In this document: one piece after another, positions 7,889 to 12,911 of the stretch
Numbering within the stretch: position 1 is the first letter of the stretch
Layout of the letters: each line of letters begins with the position of its first letter
Source: an uncultured Helicobacteraceae bacterium
GTDB lineage: Bacteria; Campylobacterota; Campylobacteria; Campylobacterales; UBA6016
Direction: 5' to 3'
Assembly: GCA_937973585.1 (NCBI GenBank)
Contig: CALJKN010000030.1
Span: 1-12,911, forward strand
DNA: 12,911 nucleotides
The notes under the pieces: generated by a model
Databases searched by the model: none
What the model saw: only the letters and a program-made list of their open reading frames with translations
What the model was told of the DNA's origin: nothing
Made by a program: the position numbers and the translations under genes

Positions 7889-7921
7889 GCACAAAAAAGT
7901 TCTGCCGCCTTTGTGCGGTAG
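7889..7921 (-). promoter_or_regulatory. Attenuator-like pair of competing hairpins upstream of the 61-residue gene
   Basis: On the minus strand, CTACCGC (7921-7915) pairs with GCGGCAG (7908-7902) across a six-base loop, and AACTTTTTT follows, giving the form of an intrinsic terminator. A second perfect 7-bp stem, GCACAAA (7916-7910) with TTTGTGC (7895-7889), uses bases of the first stem and the T run, so the two cannot form together. They sit 28-60 bases before the small gene. This is a structural observation; regulatory action is inferred. Confidence 0.4.
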
Positions 7922-7974
7922 ACCTTGGCGATATGCGCCCGACTAGCTGTAGACGAGTTTTCTCGCTTGCGGCT

Positions 7975-7980
7975 TATAAT
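7975..7980 (+). promoter_or_regulatory. -10 box of the DEAD-box helicase gene (and overlapping minus-strand -10)
   Basis: A perfect TATAAT lies 23 bases before the helicase ATG, with AGGA at 7991-7994 as ribosome site, so the leader would be under 20 bases. The surrounding TTATAATAA reads TTATTATAA on the other strand, so the same spot could hold a divergent -10 for the small minus-strand gene. A small hairpin, CGAG-TTTT-CTCG, lies at 7954-7965. Confidence 0.5.
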
Positions 7981-8003
7981 AACCAACAACAGGATAATAA
8001 TAC

Positions 8004-9548
8004 ATGAGTTTTGAAAATTTAGGATTAAGCGAAAACATTTTGAGAGGGGTAAAAGAGGCCGGATTTACCGACCCAAGCCCGATACAAGAGCAAGCTATTC
8101 CGATAGTGCTAGAGGGTCACGATATGGTGGCGCAAGCGCAAACAGGTACCGGTAAAACAGCCGCATTCGGCCTTCCGGTAATGAGCAAAATAGACCCTGA
8201 CGGCGGTGTACAGGTCCTTATCATCACCCCTACACGTGAGCTTTGTATGCAAGTGAGCGACGAGCTATACAAACTGGGTAGATTTGCAAACATAAAAACA
8301 GTAGCCGTATACGGCGGACAAAGCATCTCAAGACAGGTGGATCTTATCGGTAGAGGGGCGCAGGTGGTTGTCGCAACGCCGGGAAGACTTCTTGACCATC
8401 TTTTAAATGAGAGACTTAGAAACTTTAACCCGCAATACGTCATTTTGGATGAAGCGGATGAGATGCTGGATATGGGATTTTTGGAGGATATCGAAGAGAT
8501 CTTCAAGTTTTTACCGAAATCAAGACAAACACTACTCTTCTCGGCAACAATGCCAAGAGAGATCAGGGCGCTTGCGGACAAAATCCTAAAAGAGCCGAAA
8601 TCGGTAAAAATCGAATCCAAAGAGGTAACAAGCGAAAACATCGAACAGTTCTTCTATGTGGTAGAGGATTGGGAGAGATCTGACGCTATCGTTAGACTAA
8701 TCGATTTTGAAGACCCTAGCAGAGCGATCGTATTTTGTAGAACAAAAAAAGATGCGGATGAGCTCTCTACTACGCTTGTAGCCAGAGGTTATCCGGCAAA
8801 AGCGCTTCACGGCGACCTTGAGCAAAGACAAAGAGAAGAGGTAATCAAAAGCTTTAAAGCAGGTAAAGTACTTATCCTTGTAGCAACAGACGTTGCGGCC
8901 AGAGGTCTTGATATAGACAACGTAAGCCACGTCTTTAACTACCATATTCCGCTAGACCCTGAGAGCTATGTACACAGAATCGGCAGAACGGGAAGAGCCG
9001 GAAAACAAGGTAAGGCCGTAACGCTTGTTAAGCCGCTTGAATTTAGAGAGCTAAACAAGATAAAAACGGTTACAAAAGCGCAGATCTACCACATGGAAGT
9101 TCCGACGCTTGAAGATGTAAAAAGCAAAAAAATCGTTAAGCTGATAGAAAAAATCAAACATCAGCACATCTCTGACGAGGCGACCGAGCTATTTGCACAA
9201 CTAACCGATGAGATGGATATAACAGCTCTTTGCATGAAGCTAATCTCAAAAATTATCTCAAAACACAAAGCCGAAGGCCCATCACATATCGGCATCAAAG
9301 GCAAAAACCTTGAGAAAATGCTAGAGAGATCGCAAGAGAGAAACGATCGTGGCGGCGGCAATAGAAGAGGCTTTGGCGGCGGCAGAGGCGGTAACTTCAG
9401 AGGTGACCGTGGCGGCGACAGAGGCGGCAGACGTGACGATAGAGGCGGTGACCGTGGCGGCGACAGAGGCCCTAGACCTGACTACAGAAGAGATGACAGA
9501 GGCGGCGGTGACCGTGGCGGCAGAAGAGACGGTGGCAGAGGGAGATAA
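8004..9548 (+). CDS. DEAD-box ATP-dependent RNA helicase with RGG-rich tail
   Basis: A 514-residue RNA helicase of the DeaD/CshA/RhlE group, acting in RNA unwinding, ribosome assembly or decay. In order: Q motif FTDPSPIQEQ (21-30), motif I AQTGTGKT (45-52), Ia TPTREL (75-80), Ib TPGR (125-128), DEAD (149-152), SAT (180-182), ARGLD (299-303) and motif VI HRIGRTGRAG (324-333). Residues 350-445 are helical and look like the dimerisation region of DeaD/CshA proteins; no DbpA-type RNA-binding domain is seen. Residues 449-514 are almost entirely Gly, Arg and Asp in RGG, RGD and GDRGG repeats, an expected nonspecific RNA-binding tail, encoded by near-identical DNA repeats. A TATAAT and AGGA precede the start. 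The stop overlaps comF by one base (TAATG). The exact subfamily symbol is uncertain. Confidence 0.96.
   Translation: MSFENLGLSENILRGVKEAGFTDPSPIQEQAIPIVLEGHDMVAQAQTGTGKTAAFGLPVMSKIDPDGGVQVLIITPTRELCMQVSDELYKLGRFANIKTVAVYGGQSISRQVDLIGRGAQVVVATPGRLLDHLLNERLRNFNPQYVILDEADEMLDMGFLEDIEEIFKFLPKSRQTLLFSATMPREIRALADKILKEPKSVKIESKEVTSENIEQFFYVVEDWERSDAIVRLIDFEDPSRAIVFCRTKKDADELSTTLVARGYPAKALHGDLEQRQREEVIKSFKAGKVLILVATDVAARGLDIDNVSHVFNYHIPLDPESYVHRIGRTGRAGKQGKAVTLVKPLEFRELNKIKTVTKAQIYHMEVPTLEDVKSKKIVKLIEKIKHQHISDEATELFAQLTDEMDITALCMKLISKIISKHKAEGPSHIGIKGKNLEKMLERSQERNDRGGGNRRGFGGGRGGNFRGDRGGDRGGRRDDRGGDRGGDRGPRPDYRRDDRGGGDRGGRRDGGRGR
9402..9520 (+). repeat. In-gene direct repeats encoding the RGG tail
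   Basis: A 24-base unit starting GGTGACCGTGGCGGCGACAG occurs exactly at 9402-9425 and 9447-9470, 45 bases apart. A shorter third copy of its first part lies near 9504-9520. The period is a multiple of three, so loss or gain by recombination would alter tail length without shifting frame. Confidence 0.85.
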
Positions 9549-10120
9549 TGTTTGGGTGCATAGTTTGCGGCAAGATTAGCTTGTCGCATATATGCGCCGG
9601 ATGCAAAACCACGATTTTAACCCCCTCGTTTTTTAAGCGAAACGACGGGGAACTCCCCGTTTTTAGCTTTTATAAATACTCCGAAATCGAGAAACTACTA
9701 CTTACAAAACATACCCTATCCGGAAGCTTTATCTATAAAATTCTGGCCGAACTCTCTTTTAAAAAATTTTCCGAAAACTTTGAATACGACAAAACCGTAT
9801 CGGTAATCCCGATAGATGACGATGCAAAGAGCGGATATTCGCACACCGCAATTTTGGCAAAAGCGCTAAAAAGTAGCCTCTTGGCCGTAGAATGGGGGAG
9901 GCTAAGGGCGGTAAACAGGGTAAAATATGCCGGACAAACGCTTGAATACCGAAAAAATAACCCCAGAAACTTTGAGTTTAAAGGGGCAAAACACAAAGAG
10001 ATAATCATAGTGGATGACATAATCACGACAGGAACAACAATAAAAGAGGCGGCCGTAAAAATCAAAAAAGCGGGATATTACCCGATTTTTGCCCTTACGC
10101 TAGCCGATGCGAGGGAGTAG
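9548..10120 (+). CDS. comF: ComF-family phosphoribosyltransferase-like protein
   Basis: A 190-residue ComF-type protein. An N-terminal zinc finger uses C4, C7, C16 and C19 (CIVCGK...CAGC). The C-terminal half is a type I phosphoribosyltransferase fold with the PRPP loop IIIVDDIITTGTT (152-164). The VSVIPIDDD segment (85-92) stands where most relatives have VPLHxxRxxxRGFNQ, and SGYSHT replaces RGFNQ. It is shorter than Bacillus or Haemophilus ComF, as is common in Campylobacterota. Relatives are needed for natural transformation at the stage of single-strand DNA import; its ligand is unclear. The start is fixed by the TAATG junction with the helicase gene, so translation is coupled. The last 43 bases overlap the convergent regulator gene. 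Confidence 0.9.
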   Translation: MFGCIVCGKISLSHICAGCKTTILTPSFFKRNDGELPVFSFYKYSEIEKLLLTKHTLSGSFIYKILAELSFKKFSENFEYDKTVSVIPIDDDAKSGYSHTAILAKALKSSLLAVEWGRLRAVNRVKYAGQTLEYRKNNPRNFEFKGAKHKEIIIVDDIITTGTTIKEAAVKIKKAGYYPIFALTLADARE

Positions 10121-10368
10121 GGGGTTTTGGTGAAAAACTCCCCAACTTCTACACCCAAAACCTTTGATATTTTGTAAAGATGTTCGGTATTAAATCGGAT
10201 ATTATTGTATCCGGCTTCTGCTCCTGCTACAAGCGACACCGACTTGTTGCCGATAGCTAGAGATAGCTCCAGCTGACTCATCCCTCTTTCTTGTCTGAGC
10301 CTAGCGACATTCCTACCGATAAGTCTTTGAAACTCTTTTATCTCTTCTTCACAAAACTCTGCGTTCAC
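10078..10368 (-). CDS. XRE-family helix-turn-helix regulator
   Basis: A protein of 96 residues from a GTG at 10368, or 97 from a TTG at 10371; no ATG is available in frame. The Cro/C1-type HTH spans about residues 17-78: IGRNVARLRQERGMSQLELSLAIGNK, a recognition-helix region SVSLVAGAEAG, then NTEHLYKISKVLGVEVGEFF. A short tail follows, and nothing else fits after the HTH. A TATAAT on the minus strand lies only 9-12 bases before the start codons, and no Shine-Dalgarno is visible, so the mRNA may be leaderless or nearly so. Inverted TAGAGTA boxes next to the -10 suggest autoregulation and control of the divergent membrane genes. The C-terminal 43 bases overlap comF. Many such single-domain proteins guard mobile or conflict modules. 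Confidence 0.87.
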   Translation of the reverse strand: MNAEFCEEEIKEFQRLIGRNVARLRQERGMSQLELSLAIGNKSVSLVAGAEAGYNNIRFNTEHLYKISKVLGVEVGEFFTKTPYSLASASVRAKIG

Positions 10369-10371
10369 CAA

Positions 10372-10442
10372 TACTCTATCATTATAGATTTTTTAAAGTT
10401 TAGTTTGATAGAGTAGATTTCTCAATCTATTATAATAGAGTA
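10372..10442. promoter_or_regulatory. Mirror-image divergent promoter/operator
   Basis: AATCTATTATAATAGAGTA at 10424-10442 is matched at 17 of 19 positions by the reverse complement of 10372-10390. Each arm holds a TATAAT (10431-10436 plus; 10386-10381 minus) followed by TAGAGTA around the expected transcription start. A further GATAGAGTA lies at 10407-10415. The layout fits a repressor binding two outward promoters symmetrically; the XRE gene next to it is the natural candidate. Confidence 0.6.
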
Positions 10443-10453
10443 TGACCTTTTCG

Positions 10454-10478
10454 TAAAAAACTGTTAAGCGATTTTTTA
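10454..10478 (+). other. A/T-only inverted repeat before the G tract
   Basis: TAAAAAA (10454-10460) and TTTTTTA (10472-10478) are perfect inverted arms with an 11-base loop, ending four bases before the poly-G run. It could be a weak hairpin, or simply A- and T-tracts that bend DNA upstream of the second candidate promoter. Confidence 0.35.
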
Positions 10479-10482
10479 GTGC

Positions 10483-10493
10483 GGGGGGGGGGG
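10483..10493 (+). repeat. Homopolymeric (G)11 tract, candidate phase-variation switch
   Basis: Eleven consecutive G residues lie between the divergent -10 and the start of the first membrane-protein gene. Long poly-G runs are classic slippage-prone contingency loci in Campylobacter. Here the tract is not in a coding frame: TGA at 10505-10507 blocks any fusion to the downstream gene. It could act on transcription or on the leader. Confidence 0.8.
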
Positions 10494-10502
10494 TAGTATA
10501 TT
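10494..10502 (+). promoter_or_regulatory. Second candidate -10 directly after the G tract
   Basis: TAGTAT (10494-10499) or TATATT (10497-10502) would give a start near 10506 and a leader of about 23 bases, well placed relative to AAAGGA at 10516-10521. A T-rich -35 position 17 bases upstream would put the whole (G)11 tract inside the promoter spacer. Confidence 0.4.
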
Positions 10503-10528
10503 TTTGAAAAAGAATAAAGGAATTAGCG

Positions 10529-11098
10529 GTGAATTATGTAGAGCAACTTAAAAATATTAGAAATGAGTGTATTTTTAATAGCCAAGTAATGTTTTCATCG
10601 GTCAAAAGAATTAAAAAACAAAATGAGCGAAGCAGGAGAATTGCCTATCTTATAAACATTATAGTTGTTGCTACGACGCTACTAAGCGTCCTTTTTTCGC
10701 TAAAAGATTTTGAAAAGCTTGCGTGTGCATCAGGTGTATCATCTTTTATGTCATTGCTTGCTTTTGGATTTTCGGTGTCCATATTTCTAGCTTATAGGGA
10801 CTATGACTCAAGGGTTGATTATACGATTGCCAATAGCTATTGGCTTTTGCATAGCAGATGTCAGGATTTGATTCAGCTAGTGGGTAGCGAAAACGGTGAG
10901 TGTAAAATACTTGATGAAAAAATAAATGGAATCAAAAGAGAACAGGAACAATTAATAAGGCTTTCGCCTACATTTAAAAGTGAGGATGTGAAAGATGCTT
11001 GTAAAAAATTAAGGCGTGGTAACTTTTTGTATCTTGCAGAAGAGGATATGAATGAGATTATAGCTTTTTTCAAAAACAAAGATTGCAACAGAGGCTAA
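10529..11098 (+). CDS. Two-TM membrane protein, SLATT-like
   Basis: A 189-residue protein from a GTG start with AAAGGA seven bases upstream. A basic amphipathic N-terminal helix (about 1-37, rich in Lys and Arg near 24-37) leads into two membrane segments at about 38-57 and 66-88 with a short loop. A conserved-looking YRDYDSRVDYTIANSYWLLHSRCQDLIQL (89-117) and a charged helical tail follow. This architecture matches the SLATT class (two-TM proteins associated with SMODS and SLOG conflict systems), some of which are thought to be membrane-disrupting effectors. That match is by pattern, not by search. The gene is AT-rich compared with comF and lies downstream of the divergent promoter and poly-G tract. 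The zinc-ribbon gene starts 73 bases after its stop. Confidence 0.7.
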   Translation: MNYVEQLKNIRNECIFNSQVMFSSVKRIKKQNERSRRIAYLINIIVVATTLLSVLFSLKDFEKLACASGVSSFMSLLAFGFSVSIFLAYRDYDSRVDYTIANSYWLLHSRCQDLIQLVGSENGECKILDEKINGIKREQEQLIRLSPTFKSEDVKDACKKLRRGNFLYLAEEDMNEIIAFFKNKDCNRG

Positions 11099-11142
11099 GG
11101 GCAAGAGATTTACGGGTTCCAATAAAAGAAAGTTGCAAAAAA

Positions 11143-11148
11143 TATAAT
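11143..11148 (+). promoter_or_regulatory. Possible -10 box of the zinc-ribbon pair
   Basis: TATAAT lies inside the small palindrome TATAATTTTTATA, 24 bases before the ATG at 11172, with AAAGG at 11157-11161. A separate promoter would let the two zinc-ribbon genes be expressed apart from the SLATT-like gene. No -35 is evident. Confidence 0.4.
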
Positions 11149-11171
11149 TTTTATAGAAAGGCGGATGATGT

Positions 11172-12125
11172 ATGTATTGCGGTGAATGTGGAGCTGAGAA
11201 TATCGTTAGTGCTCAATTTTGTAAATCTTGCGGCAAAAAGCTTTCAAACCATGTAGAGCCGCAAGTAAAACAGGAAAATATAAACGAGCAGCATGATTTC
11301 GACAAAGACATGCAAAAGTTTAGTTGGGGCGCTTGCGGTATTGGTTTTTTGTGGGGTATTTTTTTTAATGTAAGAATGGTTTGGGCGTGGTCGTTGATTG
11401 TCTCAGTATGTGCAGGTGTATTTTCCAAGATATTTTTCACATTGGGAAATTATTGGCTATTTGGAGCCTTGATTGTGTGCTGTTTGCAAATTTTTATTTC
11501 AATATATTTAGGTTCAAAGGCTAGATGCTGGGCAGTTGAGGGTAAAAATGCTGAATATACAGATAATTTTTTAACGAGGCAAAAGTATTGGGATATATTT
11601 GGTGCAATATTTTTTGTCTTGACTGTTGTGTATACGGCGGTCTTGTTGGTTGATGCCGCTTCTCATAATTTTACATTAAAAGCTGAAGAAAAAAATATTA
11701 CTTATGTGCCAAGTGAACACACTATTGAAAATAATACTACCGGTGTCAATGATTCAAAAGACGAGAGTAGAGCTAATATGGATGCGGATCAGGCTGAGGC
11801 TGAAGCTAGAAAATTAACAAATCAATTCAATCAAAATATAGCCAAAATCTCATCCGAAGAATATAACCTATTGATTGAAAACTACGCAGACTATAAAGCT
11901 ATTGAAAATGAACTGTTGCTAGAGTATCGTAGGCTACTGAGTAAATTACCAGACGAAAAACGTAGTAAGTTAATTGAGATACAAAAGGAATGGATTACTG
12001 AGCGTGATGACTTGGTTTTCAAAAGCAGGTACGATAAGGGAAGCAGAGGCTATGTAGATGCGCTTATTTCCGTAACAAAAGATCGCATTGCTGATTTTAA
12101 AAGTATTGGGAGTGGCGGAATATGA
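11172..12125 (+). CDS. Zinc-ribbon multi-TM protein with LprI-like C-terminal domain
   Basis: A 317-residue protein. An N-terminal zinc ribbon uses C3, C6, C17 and C20 (CX2CX10CX2C). Hydrophobic segments at about 53-86, 92-113 and 141-161 flank a KARCWAVEGKNAEYTDNFLTRQKYWDIFG stretch that resembles DUF2628-type membrane proteins. An acidic linker (170-215) leads to a helical domain at 240-306 whose pattern (YKAIENELLLEYRRLL, then LIEIQKEWITERDDL) resembles the lysozyme-inhibitor LprI/DUF1311 domain, though the usual cysteines are absent. With the ribbon inside and three TMs the LprI-like domain would face the periplasm; the exact TM count is uncertain. Two ATGs at 11165 and 11168 are in another frame and read only six codons. 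Its end overlaps the next gene (ATGA). Confidence 0.78.
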   Translation: MYCGECGAENIVSAQFCKSCGKKLSNHVEPQVKQENINEQHDFDKDMQKFSWGACGIGFLWGIFFNVRMVWAWSLIVSVCAGVFSKIFFTLGNYWLFGALIVCCLQIFISIYLGSKARCWAVEGKNAEYTDNFLTRQKYWDIFGAIFFVLTVVYTAVLLVDAASHNFTLKAEEKNITYVPSEHTIENNTTGVNDSKDESRANMDADQAEAEARKLTNQFNQNIAKISSEEYNLLIENYADYKAIENELLLEYRRLLSKLPDEKRSKLIEIQKEWITERDDLVFKSRYDKGSRGYVDALISVTKDRIADFKSIGSGGI

Positions 12126-12805
12126 AAATATGCAAAAATTGCAACCTTGAAAATAGCAATGAAAGTAAGTTTTGTGTTGGTTGTGGCAACAAGCTTGAGA
12201 ATGAAATCATAAAGTCTTTTTCTTGTCAAAAATGCGGGTTTGAGAATGATAAAGAAGTAAAATTTTGCACTAATTGCGGTATGCAATTAGAAGTATTACC
12301 TATGGTACGCACAGCAGTAGAAAAAAACAAACCATGTCCGGCTTGTGCTTATAAAAATGATGTTAAGGCAAAACTATGTCGCAATTGTGGTTTTGTTCTG
12401 CCGGAAGCGGTTTATATAAACCCTGAAAAATCAGATGGCAATAAGAAGCCGTTTTTGAAAATACCAATAATTGGTCTAGCTACATATGTGCTTATTGTCT
12501 ATATAACAGCTTTTGTCTCACCGTCTATATGGTCAAAAATAACACTAGCAAAACCGCCTAGCTATGAGTTTGTATATAAAAGCGCCTATGAAAGATTTGG
12601 AGGCGATATGGATAGTGAAGTTCCAATTGTTGTTGAGCCATACGATAAAGGCGGCGGCATTGTGTTTGTTGCAACCGTTAAGGTTTTTGTTCCTACGGGT
12701 CCGTTGGGTTGGCCGGTGCCAAAAGATAAGTTTTTATATTTTGAGCCGAAAAATGTATTTGGTTATTTAATCGCAGGTTCAAGCGAGTGGCGTGTTAGGG
12801 AATAG
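12122..12805 (+). CDS. Triple zinc-ribbon protein with one TM segment
   Basis: A 227-residue protein starting in a 4-base ATGA overlap with the preceding gene. Three zinc ribbons follow each other with identical internal spacing CX2CX10CX2C: C4/C7/C18/C21, C35/C38/C49/C52 and C72/C75/C86/C89. A Lys-rich linker leads to a single membrane segment at about 113-133. The C-terminal 90 residues, probably outside the cytoplasm, show no motif that I know; they include GPLGWPVPKDKFLYFEPK near 191-210. The ribbons presumably lie in the cytoplasm and could bind protein or nucleic acid. The function is unknown. The shared architecture with its neighbour (zinc ribbon in, unknown domain out) suggests a joint membrane complex. 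Confidence 0.78.
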   Translation: MKICKNCNLENSNESKFCVGCGNKLENEIIKSFSCQKCGFENDKEVKFCTNCGMQLEVLPMVRTAVEKNKPCPACAYKNDVKAKLCRNCGFVLPEAVYINPEKSDGNKKPFLKIPIIGLATYVLIVYITAFVSPSIWSKITLAKPPSYEFVYKSAYERFGGDMDSEVPIVVEPYDKGGGIVFVATVKVFVPTGPLGWPVPKDKFLYFEPKNVFGYLIAGSSEWRVRE

Positions 12806-12848
12806 TCATATGTGTGTTTTGAAATTAAGTAAAAAAGTTTGCATATGA
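12806..12848. other. Inverted repeat after the last gene
   Basis: TCATATG (12806-12812) begins at the stop of the triple zinc-ribbon gene and is matched by CATATGA (12842-12848), with a 29-base AT-rich loop. The loop is too long for a typical terminator. No gene is supported from here to the right edge. Confidence 0.2.
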
Positions 12849-12911
12849 AGATAATGTGTAAGCTCCCCACTTTTTCGCGCCACCTCCAACTTAGTGTTTT
12901 AGATATAAGCC

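Noticed and set aside
8117..8641. 174-codon open frame antisense to the DEAD-box gene
   Set aside because: The sense frame carries all helicase motifs; the antisense product is Ser/Cys-rich with no recognisable pattern or ribosome site.
9349..9579. 76-codon open frame rich in Ala, Glu, Thr and Val over the helicase tail
   Set aside because: It is the shifted reading of the repetitive RGG-coding DNA; its composition follows from the repeat.
10479..10496. Upstream mini-frame through the poly-G (GTG CGG GGG ...)
   Set aside because: It stops at TAG right after the tract, and TGA at 10505 blocks the frame of the downstream gene, so there is no translational on/off switch.
12765..12911. Minus-strand frame open to the right edge
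   Set aside because: It is under 50 codons, overlaps the end of the triple zinc-ribbon gene and has no recognisable motif; it could be the tail of a gene outside the window, but there is no support for it here.

Overview
The window reads as a chromosomal segment from a member of the Campylobacterota, most likely Campylobacter or a close relative. This rests on three things: the protein style of MnmA, Prs, LuxS, LepA and the short ComF; extended -10 promoters of the TTTTGGTAAAAT type; and an 11-base G homopolymer of the kind used for phase variation in that group. A conserved core block lies between two more AT-rich accessory blocks. No rRNA, tRNA, CRISPR array, insertion sequence or integrase was found.

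Left accessory block (about 1-2100): a two-gene overlapping pair. The first gene encodes an ABC/AAA-type ATPase with intact Walker A, Walker B and His motifs. The second encodes a 189-residue protein with a PE...ExK pattern that could be a PD-(D/E)xK nuclease. The layout resembles ATPase-effector anti-phage pairs, but I cannot assign it to a named system.

Core block (about 2318-10120): a LOG-family phosphoribohydrolase overlaps mnmA (tRNA 2-thiouridylase), followed by prs (PRPP synthetase) under its own extended -10 promoter. Then comes a 60-residue protein that is 57% Asp/Glu with no Lys or Arg, translationally coupled to luxS, then lepA. A 61-residue helical protein is encoded on the minus strand and ends tail-to-tail with lepA; its putative leader contains a terminator-like hairpin and a competing hairpin. 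Diverging from it is a DEAD-box RNA helicase with an RGG-rich tail, coupled by a TAATG overlap to a ComF-family phosphoribosyltransferase.

Right accessory block (about 10078-12911): a minus-strand XRE-type regulator overlaps the end of comF. It faces a 157-base control region with mirror-image -10 boxes, a 17/19 inverted repeat and an (G)11 tract. Downstream on the plus strand lie a two-TM SLATT-like protein, a zinc-ribbon multi-TM protein with a LprI-like C-terminal domain, and a one-TM protein with three zinc ribbons. The last two genes overlap by ATGA. The most interesting reading is a small, possibly phase-variable and self-regulated membrane module of unknown function; the ATPase/nuclease-like pair is the second candidate system.
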